A stretch of 64,000 nt of DNA, taken from contig NZ_JABWTK010000009.1 of NCBI RefSeq assembly GCF_020071995.1, positions 62,001-126,000 of the forward strand, in the 5' to 3' direction. Shown piece after piece: positions 16,476 through 24,995 of the stretch (the first letter of the stretch is position 1; every line of letters starts with the position of its first letter). The notes beneath the pieces were generated by a model. The model had not been told where the DNA came from and ran no database searches. It worked only from the letters and a program-made list of their open reading frames with translations. Made by a program: the position numbers and the translations under genes. The DNA comes from Planococcus chinensis (lineage in GTDB: Bacteria > Bacillota > Bacilli > Bacillales_A > Planococcaceae).

Positions 16476-18029
16476 ATGAGTTTGAGTCAATATGTTCATG
16501 AGATTTCTACAAGAAATCCAAGCAAAACGGCGTATCATTTTATGGGGAAAGATACATCGTACGGGGAGTTTGAAGGATCTGTTGCGAAATTTGCAGCTGC
16601 TTTGCAGAGTCTTGGGGTAGAAAAAGGGGATCACGTCGCATTTCTTTTGGGGAATACACCACATTTCCTGATTTCTTTGTATGCAACGATGCGGGTAGGA
16701 GCGACGGCTGTTCCGATCAATCCAATCTATACTCCGGATGAAATCGCTTACATACTGAAAGACAGCGATGCTAAAGTAGTTATTGCTCTGGATGCACTTC
16801 TTCCGCTTGTGGAGAAAGCGCATGCAGCCCTTCCGAAGGTTTCCGCTTTTGTCATCTGCGAAACCGCTCCGGAAACAGTGGCCAAAATCGCTGAATTGCC
16901 GGCTGATGCCAAAGCAAAAGTCCGTGCATTCTCGGAACTGATCCGCCAGCCCGGTTCTCTTGAGCAGGCAGTGGAAGTTCAGGGAGACGACAATGCTGTT
17001 ATTTTGTATACTTCTGGAACAACGGGGAAACCGAAAGGAGCCATGCTGACGCATGACAACCTTTATTCGAATGCGCGCGATGTCGGCGCTTATTTAGGGG
17101 TGACCCCTGAAGACCGGGTGGTTGCTACGCTTCCGGTATTCCACGTATTTGCTTTGACAGTTGTTGTAAACGCGCCTTTGTTGCAAGGGGCGACAATCAT
17201 CTTAGTGCCGCGCTTTAATCCGAAAGAAGTATTCGAAGCCATCAAATCGCAAAAAGCTACGGTATTTGCGGGTGTGCCGACAATGTTCAATTTCATGTAT
17301 CAGTTCCCGGATGCTCAGCCGGCTGATTTTGACTCGGTGCGCCTTGCCATTTCTGGAGGCTCAGCTATGCCGGTCGCTTTGCTGCACAATTTTGAAGAAA
17401 AATTCAATGTGCGCATTTCAGAAGGCTATGGCTTATCCGAAGCTTCACCCGTTACTTGCTTTAACCCGGTTGACCGCGAGCGGAAAGCCGGTTCGATCGG
17501 AACTTCGATCATCAATGTTGAAAACAAAGTGGTCGACGAACTGGGAGAAGAAGTGCCGGTCGGCGAAGTCGGCGAACTGGTTGTCCGCGGTCCGAACGTC
17601 ATGAAAGGCTATTACAAGATGCCGGAAGAAACCCAGTCGGCTCTTCGCGATGGCTGGCTGTATACGGGAGATCTGGCGCGTGTCGATGAAGAAGGGTACT
17701 TCTATATTGTCGACCGCAAAAAAGATATGATTATTGTAGGCGGCTACAATGTGTATCCGCGTGAAGTCGAAGAAGTGCTGTTTGCCCATCCGGGTGTGGT
17801 CGAAGCGGCAGTAGTCGGGCTGCCTGACCCGAATTTCGGAGAAGAAGTCCATGCCTATGTGGTCTTGAAAGACGATGCACTGACTGTTGAAGACCTGCGC
17901 ACCTATTGTGCAGAACACCTGGCGAAATATAAAGTGCCAAAGCATTTTGAGGTTTTAGAGGAGCTGCCGAAAAACACCACCGGCAAAATCTTGCGCCGTT
18001 CACTAAAAGACCAGGCGCTGAATAAATAA
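16476..18029 (+). CDS. lcfB: Long-chain fatty-acid-CoA ligase LcfB
   Basis: Activates fatty acids to acyl-CoA with ATP, the entry step to beta-oxidation. 517 residues with the AMP-forming synthetase signature YTSGTTGKPKGA (around 180), EGYGLSEASP, GWLYTGDLA, DRKKDMIIVGGYNVYPREVE and the catalytic lysine in PKNTTGKILRR. A frame-compatible ATG at 16437 lies inside the FadR operator and has no ribosome-binding site; the ATG at 16476 follows AGAGGG. The FadR site shows it belongs to the fatty-acid degradation regulon. B. subtilis lcfB (yhfL) sits in the same neighbourhood as lplJ. Confidence 0.93.
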   Translation: MSLSQYVHEISTRNPSKTAYHFMGKDTSYGEFEGSVAKFAAALQSLGVEKGDHVAFLLGNTPHFLISLYATMRVGATAVPINPIYTPDEIAYILKDSDAKVVIALDALLPLVEKAHAALPKVSAFVICETAPETVAKIAELPADAKAKVRAFSELIRQPGSLEQAVEVQGDDNAVILYTSGTTGKPKGAMLTHDNLYSNARDVGAYLGVTPEDRVVATLPVFHVFALTVVVNAPLLQGATIILVPRFNPKEVFEAIKSQKATVFAGVPTMFNFMYQFPDAQPADFDSVRLAISGGSAMPVALLHNFEEKFNVRISEGYGLSEASPVTCFNPVDRERKAGSIGTSIINVENKVVDELGEEVPVGEVGELVVRGPNVMKGYYKMPEETQSALRDGWLYTGDLARVDEEGYFYIVDRKKDMIIVGGYNVYPREVEEVLFAHPGVVEAAVVGLPDPNFGEEVHAYVVLKDDALTVEDLRTYCAEHLAKYKVPKHFEVLEELPKNTTGKILRRSLKDQALNK

Positions 18030-18056
18030 TCCTTATTTGGAGAAGAAGAGAGCATT

Positions 18057-18095
18057 AACGGTTTCGGCACATAAAGCCGGAACCGTTTTTGTTTT
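18057..18095 (+). terminator. Terminator of lcfB
   Basis: Twelve-base stem AACGGTTTCGGC/GCCGGAACCGTT (one wobble pair) followed by TTTTGTTTT. A long open frame passes through it, which is not coding. Confidence 0.85.
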
Positions 18096-18103
18096 GAATT
18101 TGA

Positions 18104-18132
18104 TTGAAAAGACTGACTCTTTTCTTTATAGT
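18104..18132 (+). promoter_or_regulatory. SigA-type promoter for the S9 peptidase gene
   Basis: TTGAAA, 17-nt spacer, TATAGT, about 50 nt before the start codon and directly after the lcfB terminator. Confidence 0.65.
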
Positions 18133-18183
18133 AAAGAAGGAAGTATTGCGAATTTCGAAATATATTTTGTAGGAGGATTTACA

Positions 18184-20160
18184 ATGGCAAAAAATGCGGT
18201 AGAAATTAAAGACTTAAGCAAACTGGTTTCTGTAACAGATCCACAAATCTCACCGGACGGCTCGAAAGCATTGTTTATCCGAACCCATATTGATGAAGAA
18301 GAAAATACATATACAGCGCATCTGCATCACGTGGACTTGGCAAGCGGAAAAGTGACGCAATGGACATACGGCAAAGAACGCGTTTCTTCGCCTGCTTGGT
18401 CGGCAGATGGCAAGTATGTCGCGTTTTTATCGACGCGCGACGACAAAAACCAATTGTACGTCATGCCGGCAACAGGCGGCGAAGCACGGGCATTGACGGA
18501 TTTTGAAAAAGGAGTCAACGGATTCTTCTGGTCGCCGTGCGGTGAAAAAATCTGGTTTAATGCATTGGCCAAAGAAGGCAAAACGTTTACCGACAAAGAA
18601 GACGAAAAAGAAAAGAAAAACCCGGAGCCGGTTTTCGTCAGCAAGCTCAAATACAAAATGGATGGCATAGGCTTAGTGCCAATGGATTTCCACCGCCATA
18701 TCGGTGTGGTTGACCTTAACACGAAAGAAGTGCAGCAGCTTACAGCAGGCAATTATGATTACAACTTGGAAGCCGTATCAAACAAAGGGGACCAACTGGT
18801 ATACGGCGTCGTGCGCGAAGAGAATGTGGATTTTGTTTTCCGCCAGCCGCTTTACCTGTACGAAGTGGAAACGAAAAAAGAAACGCCGCTGATTGATAAA
18901 GAGGGGTATTACGGCGATGCGGCCTTTTCACACGACGATTCGAAAATTGCTTTTGTCGGCAGCACGCGCCAATTTGAGAATGCGTCACATACCGATATTT
19001 ACGTATACGATGCAGCGCAGCAATCAATCGTCTGCTTGACGGAAGGGCTCGATGCACCGGTCGGCGATTATGTGGTAGCAGATCATCAGCAAGGGGCATC
19101 AGCACCGGCTATGGTATGGACACAAGATGACCATCTGTATTTCCAAGTCTCCACAATGGGCGATGTCCGCTTGTATTTTGCTTCGCTTGACGGGGCAATT
19201 TACCCGGCTTCTCCCGAAATGGAACATATTTACGGCTATGATGTTTCAAGAGATGGCGTGTTTGCAGTAGCGGCAATCAGCGATCCGGTCAATCCCGGCG
19301 AATTGTACAAGGTGACAATTTCCACTGGAGAACGGGAACCATTAACCGAGTTTAATAAAACCTATCTGGAAGAAACGGAATTGATTGAGCCGGTGGCCAT
19401 TGTCGCAGATGGTGCAAAAGGGTGGACTATCCACGGCTGGCTCATGAAACCGCGCGGCTTTAAAGAGGGCGAGAAGTATCCGCTTGTGGTTAACATTCAT
19501 GGGGGTCCGCATGCCATGTATGCCAATACGTTCTTCCATGAAATGCAGGTGCTCGCGGCGCGTGGTTTCGGCGTATTGTACGTCAACCCGCGCGGCAGCC
19601 ACGGCTACAGCCAGGAGTTCGTCGATGCCGTGCGAGGCGATTACGGCGGCGGCGATTATGAAGATATCATGAAATCGCTTGAAGGAATCGTGGAACAGCA
19701 TAGCTGGATCGATGAAGATCGCCTGGGAGTGACCGGCGGCAGCTACGGCGGCTTTATGACCAACTGGATTGTCGGACATACCGATCGCTTTAAAGCAGCC
19801 GTTACGCAGCGTTCAATTTCCAACTGGGTTTCATTTTACGGCGTCTCAGACATCGGCTATTACTTCAGCGATTGGCAAATCGGTGCGGACATGACTGATG
19901 TCGAGACCTTATGGCACCATTCGCCGCTGAAATATGCAAAAGACGTAGAGACACCTCTGCTGATTCTTCATTCGGAGAACGATTTCCGCTGCCCGATCGA
20001 GCAGTCGGAACAACTATATGTAACGTTGAAGAGCATGGGCAAAGAAACCGAGTTCGTGCGTTTCCCGGAAGCGGACCACAACCTGTCACGCACTGGAAAA
20101 CCGAACCTGCGCTTTGCCCGCCTTGAGCAAATTGCCGGCTGGATGGAGAAATACCTATAA
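18184..20160 (+). CDS. S9-family prolyl-oligopeptidase-like peptidase (YuxL type)
   Basis: A 658-residue serine peptidase with an N-terminal beta-propeller of WD40/TolB-like repeats (LSTRDDKNQLYVM, FFWSPCGEKIWF and similar blocks, about 40-380) and a C-terminal alpha/beta-hydrolase domain. Catalytic residues are readable: Ser in GGSYGGF, Asp in HSENDFRCP, His in EADHNLSR. These enzymes cleave short peptides or acylated N-terminal residues; no signal peptide is seen, so it is cytosolic. Start at 18184 follows GTAGGAGG. An 18037 start would translate the lcfB terminator and is rejected. Closest named relative I recognise is B. subtilis YuxL. Confidence 0.9.
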   Translation: MAKNAVEIKDLSKLVSVTDPQISPDGSKALFIRTHIDEEENTYTAHLHHVDLASGKVTQWTYGKERVSSPAWSADGKYVAFLSTRDDKNQLYVMPATGGEARALTDFEKGVNGFFWSPCGEKIWFNALAKEGKTFTDKEDEKEKKNPEPVFVSKLKYKMDGIGLVPMDFHRHIGVVDLNTKEVQQLTAGNYDYNLEAVSNKGDQLVYGVVREENVDFVFRQPLYLYEVETKKETPLIDKEGYYGDAAFSHDDSKIAFVGSTRQFENASHTDIYVYDAAQQSIVCLTEGLDAPVGDYVVADHQQGASAPAMVWTQDDHLYFQVSTMGDVRLYFASLDGAIYPASPEMEHIYGYDVSRDGVFAVAAISDPVNPGELYKVTISTGEREPLTEFNKTYLEETELIEPVAIVADGAKGWTIHGWLMKPRGFKEGEKYPLVVNIHGGPHAMYANTFFHEMQVLAARGFGVLYVNPRGSHGYSQEFVDAVRGDYGGGDYEDIMKSLEGIVEQHSWIDEDRLGVTGGSYGGFMTNWIVGHTDRFKAAVTQRSISNWVSFYGVSDIGYYFSDWQIGADMTDVETLWHHSPLKYAKDVETPLLILHSENDFRCPIEQSEQLYVTLKSMGKETEFVRFPEADHNLSRTGKPNLRFARLEQIAGWMEKYL

Positions 20161-20172
20161 GGAACAAAAGCT

Positions 20173-20206
20173 AGAAGACGCCCAACTGCTGTTGGGCGTC
20201 TTCTTT
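20173..20206 (+). terminator. Terminator of the S9 peptidase gene
   Basis: Perfect 14-bp stem AGAAGACGCCCAAC/GTTGGGCGTCTTCT with a four-base loop, followed by TT. Confidence 0.85.
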
Positions 20207-20237
20207 ATGCAAATAAACTGATATGAAGCAAGGTGCA

Positions 20238-20561
20238 TTAGGCAATGGCGACGAGGATGAGCCAGCTGGCATGAAGGATAAGGATCATGGAGTAGAGGAC
20301 ATTTGCAGATAGCAGCAGATAGCGCCAGTGGCGGGCCCGGATGGCAATGAAAGGCGTTAAAAGCAGACTGAACAGGCATAGCGATAAGAACAGCTTAATT
20401 GTTAAAATGACGAATGGCGAAAAGGAGCTCAGTAAAGGATTGCCTTCTGTTATATATCCTAAGCTGAGGCCCAGGAAAGTCAGGATGCCATCCAAGACAT
20501 TTAAAATGCCAAGCGTCCAAATTGGGGTTTTTAAAGGAGTGCTTTGTTCAAGTGCAGCCAT
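20238..20561 (-). CDS. Small membrane protein, DUF5658-like
   Basis: A 107-residue protein with three hydrophobic segments (about 14-36, 47-70, 80-105). The pattern NVLDGILTFLGLSLGYITEGNPLL (described here in pieces: LD..LT near 22, then EGNPL near 39) resembles the DUF5658 family, in which Asp, Thr and the E-x-NPL motif between the first two helices are conserved. Function unknown. Start at 20561 has an ideal GGAGGTGA ribosome-binding site. It stands alone, convergent with the S9 peptidase gene. The 180-nt stretch upstream is AT-rich and shows nothing else I can name. Confidence 0.8.
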   Translation of the reverse strand: MAALEQSTPLKTPIWTLGILNVLDGILTFLGLSLGYITEGNPLLSSFSPFVILTIKLFLSLCLFSLLLTPFIAIRARHWRYLLLSANVLYSMILILHASWLILVAIA

Positions 20562-20745
20562 ATGTCACCTCCTGCGTATAATTGTTCTGATAAAAACAAT
20601 AAGGTTCTCTGATTTTTAGACGTTACTAAAAGAGATACCCAATCGACTTAAGTGTTAGACCCTTTAGACTATAAAAATTTCATATTTAGAAAAATTTTAT
20701 ATTAAGTAGTTCATAGAACCTGCTTAATGGAGTTTTAAATGCATA

Positions 20746-20782
20746 GAAAAAGAAGGAGCGCCTCTGAGAGGCGCTCCTTCTT
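20746..20782 (-). terminator. Terminator of the enoyl-CoA hydratase gene
   Basis: Perfect 15-bp stem (20750-20764 with 20768-20782) with a three-base loop; on the minus strand it is followed by a short T run. Confidence 0.88.
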
Positions 20783-20803
20783 CGTTTGTTTTGTGACTCG
20801 CAC

Positions 20804-21580
20804 TTATTTGCCTTTAAACACAGGTTTCCGTTTTTCGCTGAACGCCATAAGGGCTTCCACCCGATCTTCAGTCGGAATGGTCAGCTCGTAAGCTTTTCGT
20901 TCGATATTCAAGCCCGTCTGCAAGTCCGCGTTCATGCCGTTCTTGATGGCAAATTTCGCCTGTTGCAAAGCGATCGGCCCGTTGGCCAGCATCATATCAG
21001 CAAATTGGGCGGTAACGTCGACCAGTTCAGCGCGTGGCGCGACTTTGGTAACAAGCCCGTATTCCAAGGCTTCCGCCGGCTTTAAGCGGCGCGCCGTCAG
21101 AATCAATTCCATTGCTTTGGATTCTCCAATCAAACGCGGCAGCCGCTGTGTGCCGCCGGCTCCCGGAATGATGGCAAGGCTGGTTTCAGTCAAACCGAGC
21201 AGTGTATCGTCTGCAATGATGCGGAAATCACAGGCCAGCGCCAGTTCCATCCCTCCGCCGAAGGCAAAGCCATTCATCATGGCGATCGTCGGCTGCGGCA
21301 AATTTTCAATGGTGGTAAACACTTCACCGATTTTAAAGATATTGCGCTTTACATGTTGTTCAGTCAGCGTTTTGCGTTCTTTTAAATCCGCTCCGACGCT
21401 AAACGCTTTTTCACCAGCCCCTGTAAAAATCACGACGCGGATATCCGGATTGATGCGGATTGATTCGACCACTTGGCCAAGTTCCGCCAGCATGTCGTAA
21501 TTGAAAGCATTCATGGAATCCGGCCGGTTTAACGTGACAAATGCCAGATTGCCGTGTTGTTCATAATGAATTGTGTCCAT
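20804..21580 (-). CDS. Enoyl-CoA hydratase/isomerase family protein (YhaR-like)
   Basis: A 258-residue crotonase-fold protein. VTLNRPDSMNAFN near residue 17, GAGEKAFSVGADLKE (oxyanion-hole segment, about 55-70), GFAFGGGMELALACDFRI (about 97-114) and the glutamates in LTETSLAIIPGAGGTQRL are the family signatures; both acid residues used by hydratases appear to be present. It would hydrate enoyl-CoA in fatty-acid breakdown or a related pathway, in keeping with lcfB nearby, though no FadR site is seen before it. Start at 21580 follows AAGGGGG; an in-frame ATG at 21586 is too close to it. In B. subtilis yhaR is in the same region. Confidence 0.87.
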   Translation of the reverse strand: MDTIHYEQHGNLAFVTLNRPDSMNAFNYDMLAELGQVVESIRINPDIRVVIFTGAGEKAFSVGADLKERKTLTEQHVKRNIFKIGEVFTTIENLPQPTIAMMNGFAFGGGMELALACDFRIIADDTLLGLTETSLAIIPGAGGTQRLPRLIGESKAMELILTARRLKPAEALEYGLVTKVAPRAELVDVTAQFADMMLANGPIALQQAKFAIKNGMNADLQTGLNIERKAYELTIPTEDRVEALMAFSEKRKPVFKGK

Positions 21581-21627
21581 TTCCATCCCCCTTAGTATCG
21601 TTCCATCCATTAAAAACATACCATTTT

Positions 21628-21657
21628 TTGGACTATTCCGCCAACCCGCTCTATAAT
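21628..21657 (+). promoter_or_regulatory. SigA-type promoter for the ABC1-kinase gene
   Basis: TTGGAC, 18-nt spacer, TATAAT, about 25 nt before the start codon at 21682. Confidence 0.65.
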
Positions 21658-21681
21658 AAAGCGCAGAGAGGGGATTTCTGT

Positions 21682-23298
21682 ATGAACCGTATCACGTTTA
21701 TCCGCATTTATCGAATCGTCTATATGGCGATTAAATTTTATACGCAAGCGATGCTTTTTCAGCGCCGGTATCGCGGCAGGTGGAATCCTATGGTTGAGGA
21801 GAAGTGGAACCGGCTGGTTACCAAGCAAGCGAAGCAATACAAGACGCTTGCCCTAAAATTGGGCGGCTTGATGATTAAAATGGGACAGTTCTTGTCCACC
21901 CGGGCTGATATCATGCCCCCATCATTTCTGGAGGAATTGGAAGGGCTGACCGACCGTGTGCCTTCAGTGGCACGGGAAAAAATCATTTCCGTTCTTGAAT
22001 CGGAATGGAATTCCCCTTATACCAGCTATTTGTCTGAGTTATCGGCAAGTGCTGTCGCTTCGGCTTCCATCGGAGAAGTATATAAAGGTGTATTGAAAGA
22101 TGGCACGATTGTAGCGCTGAAAGTCCAGCGGCCGGGAACCGACCGGCTGCTGCGGGCAGATTTTCAGGCAATGCGCATTGTCATTTGGTTTATGAAGACC
22201 TTTACGCCGCTTTCAAAGCAAATCAATTTCACGCAATTGTTCCGGGAAATGACCGAGACCATCGGAGCCGAACTGAATTTCCTGCAGGAACTGCAAAGCG
22301 GACGATCGTTCGCAGACCGTTTTTCCGAAATGCAAGGCATCCGCTTCCCGGTTTATTTTGATGAAATATCGACCCGCCGTGTACTGGCGATGGAATGGAT
22401 TGAAGGCGCACGCATAACCGATCTGGCCTTTATTGAAAAAAACGAACTTGACCGCCATGAAATTGCAGAGCGTTTGTTCATCCTGTTTCTTGAGCAGGTC
22501 CTCTACGGCGGGCAGTTCCATGCTGATCCGCATGGCGGCAATATGTTGCTGAAACCGGACGGCACGATTGTGCTGATCGATTTTGGCATGACCGGCACCA
22601 TCACAAAAAAGGATTCTCAGGCGGTGTTGCGGATTGCCGAAGGCATTATCTTCAAAAATTATGATCAAGTGCTTGATGCGCTTGAAGAATTGCGTTTTCT
22701 GCTGCCGCAGGCCGACCGCGAGCTGTTGGCAGATACCATCGCCCGCTTAGTTGCCGCTTATGAATCGAACGAATTGATGCAGATGGACAGCTTCGTGGTG
22801 GAGCGGCTGTTCAAAGACCTGCAGAATATTGTGCGCACCCAGCCTGTACAGCTTCCGGCTGAGTTTGCTTTCTTTGGCCGGGCAGCCTCCATTTTTGTCG
22901 GTGTGCTGAATGTACTGGATCCGGGAATCGACTTGCTGGCGCTGGCACGACCGCGCGTGATCGAATGGGCATCTTCCCAACAGGAAGAAAAGCGTGTGTT
23001 TGGCCGCGCGGATGTTCTCCGCTGGGTGTTGAATGCTTCAGGGCCTTTGCGGGTGTTCCCGCAGAAAGTAATCAATTACCTGGAAGAACCGGAACGGATG
23101 CGCCATTACCTGGAAAACCGGGACGGCCGCGAGCGGGAGCATCAGCGGAACTTGCAGAGCCGCATGTTCGCAGGTATCTTCACGCTTTTGTCGTTCCTCG
23201 GCATTTCAACGGCTGTCTGGTTTTCCCATGAACCGCTTATCTGGGTGTCCGGCATATTTTTTGCAGGCTCCTTATGGACGTATCGTTCAATTAAATAA
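21682..23298 (+). CDS. ABC1/UbiB (AarF)-family atypical kinase
   Basis: A 538-residue UbiB-family protein. The KMGQFLSTRADI motif (KxGQ, about residue 70) distinguishes this family and replaces the usual kinase glycine loop; ASASIGEVYKG, VALKVQRPG with the lysine, FHADPHGGNML (catalytic loop) and LIDFGMTG (DFG) follow. Two C-terminal hydrophobic segments (about 495-535) anchor it in the membrane. In other bacteria relatives support quinone biosynthesis or lipid handling through ATPase activity; in Firmicutes, which make menaquinone, the role is not established. Start after GAGAGGGGA. Single gene with its own promoter and terminator. Confidence 0.88.
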   Translation: MNRITFIRIYRIVYMAIKFYTQAMLFQRRYRGRWNPMVEEKWNRLVTKQAKQYKTLALKLGGLMIKMGQFLSTRADIMPPSFLEELEGLTDRVPSVAREKIISVLESEWNSPYTSYLSELSASAVASASIGEVYKGVLKDGTIVALKVQRPGTDRLLRADFQAMRIVIWFMKTFTPLSKQINFTQLFREMTETIGAELNFLQELQSGRSFADRFSEMQGIRFPVYFDEISTRRVLAMEWIEGARITDLAFIEKNELDRHEIAERLFILFLEQVLYGGQFHADPHGGNMLLKPDGTIVLIDFGMTGTITKKDSQAVLRIAEGIIFKNYDQVLDALEELRFLLPQADRELLADTIARLVAAYESNELMQMDSFVVERLFKDLQNIVRTQPVQLPAEFAFFGRAASIFVGVLNVLDPGIDLLALARPRVIEWASSQQEEKRVFGRADVLRWVLNASGPLRVFPQKVINYLEEPERMRHYLENRDGREREHQRNLQSRMFAGIFTLLSFLGISTAVWFSHEPLIWVSGIFFAGSLWTYRSIK

Positions 23299-23306
23299 AA
23301 TGAAAC

Positions 23307-23341
23307 AAAAAATCTGTGCCTCTGCGGGCACAGATTTTTTT
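23307..23341 (+). terminator. Terminator of the ABC1-kinase gene
   Basis: Stem of about 14 bp with core ATCTGTGCC/GGCACAGAT and flanking A/T tracts, followed by T residues. Confidence 0.88.
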
Positions 23342-23421
23342 ATGCAGGCCTTGCAATTTAGCCATTTCAGAGTAGAATTAAAAATGAGAACAAACGTTCC
23401 CTTTTTGAGGAGGTGTAAAAC

Positions 23422-23787
23422 ATGCCGTTAATCTCACAAGAGGAAGTTGTCCATTTTGAGAAAGCTATTTATTTGCCAATGGTGCTCATCATCCTCGAAC
23501 GCGATCGGTCTTTATTCGAAAAAGGAACTTTTAAGTTGAAGCGGCCATACATTGAACTGGTGGACAATGCAATCAAGCTTGTCCAAAAAGAGCTGCAGGA
23601 AACGAAGATCCATATGCGCAAGCACCACATGAAAATGATCAGGGGAATAGGGGATGATACATTTACCGAATACGTTTTTTACCATGGAGGCTACGAGGAC
23701 CACCGGCGCTATTTGAACTTGCGCCTGCGCAACCGGGTGGAAGAATTGCTGCGCGTGTATTTGGCAATGAGCAACCGGCAAATCTGA
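23422..23787 (+). CDS. YhjD-like conserved hypothetical protein
   Basis: A 121-residue, mostly helical and basic cytosolic protein. It begins with a segment rich in isoleucine/leucine (FEKAIYLPMVLIILERD), continues with KLKRPYIELVDNAI and KHHMKMIRG, and ends in RNRVEELLRVYL. I recognise the pattern from the B. subtilis YhjD family, located in the same region as comK in that species; no domain or function is known. Start has an ideal GGAGGTG ribosome-binding site. Confidence 0.72.
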   Translation: MPLISQEEVVHFEKAIYLPMVLIILERDRSLFEKGTFKLKRPYIELVDNAIKLVQKELQETKIHMRKHHMKMIRGIGDDTFTEYVFYHGGYEDHRRYLNLRLRNRVEELLRVYLAMSNRQI

Positions 23788-23819
23788 TGGGGGAAGTGAG
23801 CTTGCAAAGAAGCAGGCGC

Positions 23820-23851
23820 AAAAAAGAAGCCGATTGAGTGCCTCGGCTTCT
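23820..23851. terminator. Terminator between the YhjD-like gene and comK
   Basis: Nine-base stem AGAAGCCGA/TCGGCTTCT with a nine-base loop; on the minus strand the stem is followed by a T run (complement of AAAAA at 23820-23824), so it chiefly serves comK. Confidence 0.75.
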
Positions 23852-23882
23852 GTCTGTTTCTTTGCCGTTTCAACTGGAAAAC

Positions 23883-24437
23883 TTAATCGAGAGGATGTTG
23901 TCTTCTAGGGGGATATCGGCGCTTTGTCAAATAGACCATTTGGTGTTGATGAACTTGCTGTGCATTTTTAAAATAACGGCGCAACGATCCAGCAAAAGAA
24001 TGCTGATTTCTTAAAGCGATCGGAGATACATCGAGAGGGACGGTTACGCCATTGCTTAAATACACAATGCTGCCTTTTCCGCTGTCATCACTTTCCACCA
24101 ATTCGACGGCGTCAAAATTGAGCCACACTGATTCTTTGTTTTTCGGAGAATGCGTAGGGAAGAAGAGAAGCGGATTGCCATAATACTCCCCGATAATAAT
24201 GGGCGGCTTGTGTTTGACGCGGACTGCTTTTTGGGAATAGAGAGTGGCGCTCTCCAGTGAACCTCTGTAAAAACTGCATGAAGAACTGACTGTTTTGTAA
24301 ACGGACTCTTCTACGACAAATTCACTTCGATCTTCAATAACACGTGTCCAGCTCCGATGGCCGTCTATATACGGCAAAAGTGCGTACGTATTGCTGCACA
24401 CCGTATAAGAAGAGGGCTGGTGATTCTTTTTACCCAT
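23883..24437 (-). CDS. comK: Competence transcription factor ComK
   Basis: Homolog (184 residues) of the master regulator that switches on DNA-uptake genes by binding AT-boxes. The conserved core is clear: Cys-X-F in SSCSFYRGS (about 52-60), KHKPPI (75-80), LLFFPTHSP (90-98), W-rich VWLNF, and SNGVTVPL (128-135). The C-terminus is short and strongly basic (KRRYPPRRQHPLD) and lacks the final helix that B. subtilis ComK carries after the equivalent YPK motif. Start at 24437 has GGGGGG upstream; the longer frame from 24500 would begin in the promoter region. Neighbouring yhf/yhj genes fit the B. subtilis comK locus. Confidence 0.87.
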   Translation of the reverse strand: MGKKNHQPSSYTVCSNTYALLPYIDGHRSWTRVIEDRSEFVVEESVYKTVSSSCSFYRGSLESATLYSQKAVRVKHKPPIIIGEYYGNPLLFFPTHSPKNKESVWLNFDAVELVESDDSGKGSIVYLSNGVTVPLDVSPIALRNQHSFAGSLRRYFKNAQQVHQHQMVYLTKRRYPPRRQHPLD

Positions 24438-24472
24438 TATACTATACCCCCCAAATTTACTATACATATAAT

Positions 24473-24500
24473 ATTGTAACAATAAATGGAAGATTATCAA
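24473..24500 (-). promoter_or_regulatory. Promoter and AT-rich control region of comK
   Basis: Minus-strand TTGATA, 16-nt spacer, TACAAT. Just upstream (24501-24560) lies a very AT-rich stretch with several A4/T4 blocks; ComK binds AAAA-N5-TTTT boxes and activates its own gene in B. subtilis, but no exact pair of such boxes can be fixed here. Confidence 0.5.
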
Positions 24501-24557
24501 TCGTTTTTATTTTAAAAATAAAATCTTTTCTATTTCATTAGAATTTTCAAAAAACAA

Positions 24558-24587
24558 TTGATTGTTGATAGCTTTATCATGTATACT
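24558..24587 (+). promoter_or_regulatory. Promoter of the IDEAL-domain gene
   Basis: TTGATT, 18-nt spacer, TATACT, about 25 nt before the start codon. It shares an intergenic region with the divergent comK promoter. Confidence 0.55.
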
Positions 24588-24614
24588 AATGAAAAGCATT
24601 CGGGGTGATGAAGA

Positions 24615-24854
24615 ATGGAAAACTATTATTCTTATGCTGACTTCATGAAAGCGATGGCTCAAACGAAGAAAATCACTGAAGCGGAAAAACTGCTGAACGA
24701 TATTTATCTGGATCTATTCTTAAAGCATGTACACCGCTCACAGCAGGAAGAACAGCTCATGACGCTTATCGACCAAGCCCTGGACAACAACGACCGTGAA
24801 GCATTTGCTACTTATTCAGCCCAATTGCAGGCTTTGAAGTGTGAAGATGAATAA
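24615..24854 (+). CDS. IDEAL-domain protein
   Basis: A 79-residue helical protein. Its C-terminal half, LIDQALDNNDREAFATYSAQLQAL, matches the IDEAL domain (about 37 residues, named for the consensus I-D-x-A-L), found in small Firmicutes proteins and at the C-terminus of UPF0302 proteins; the biochemical role is unknown. The N-terminal half is a charged helix. GGGGTGA ribosome-binding site 7 bases before the ATG. Monocistronic between its own promoter and terminator, divergent from comK. Confidence 0.82.
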   Translation: MENYYSYADFMKAMAQTKKITEAEKLLNDIYLDLFLKHVHRSQQEEQLMTLIDQALDNNDREAFATYSAQLQALKCEDE

Positions 24855-24860
24855 ATGTCA

Positions 24861-24888
24861 AAACCGCCCTTAACGGGCGGTTTTTTTA
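24861..24888 (+). terminator. Terminator of the IDEAL-domain gene
   Basis: Nine-base stem AAACCGCCC/GGGCGGTTT with a five-base loop, followed by a run of T. Confidence 0.92.
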
Positions 24889-24912
24889 TTTTGCCTCCAA
24901 AAAGATATGGAA

Positions 24913-24958
24913 AAAACATACGTTCGCTTTTTGTTAGGGGATTTTTAGGGCATATGAT
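24913..24958 (+). promoter_or_regulatory. LexA-type SOS box and promoter of uvrBA
   Basis: AAAACATACGTTCG at 24913-24926 matches the Bacillus SOS box CGAAC-N4-GTTCG in eight of ten fixed positions (the right half is perfect). A promoter follows directly: TTGTTA (24931-24936), 16-nt spacer, TATGAT (24953-24958). LexA bound here would cover the -35 region. Confidence 0.65.
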
Positions 24959-24995
24959 AAAATAGGGACAGCGAAACAAACGGGAGGACGTTAAG

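Noticed and set aside
18037..18183. 49-codon N-terminal extension of the S9 peptidase
   Set aside because: It would translate the lcfB terminator and the peptidase promoter; the ATG at 18184 has the ribosome-binding site.
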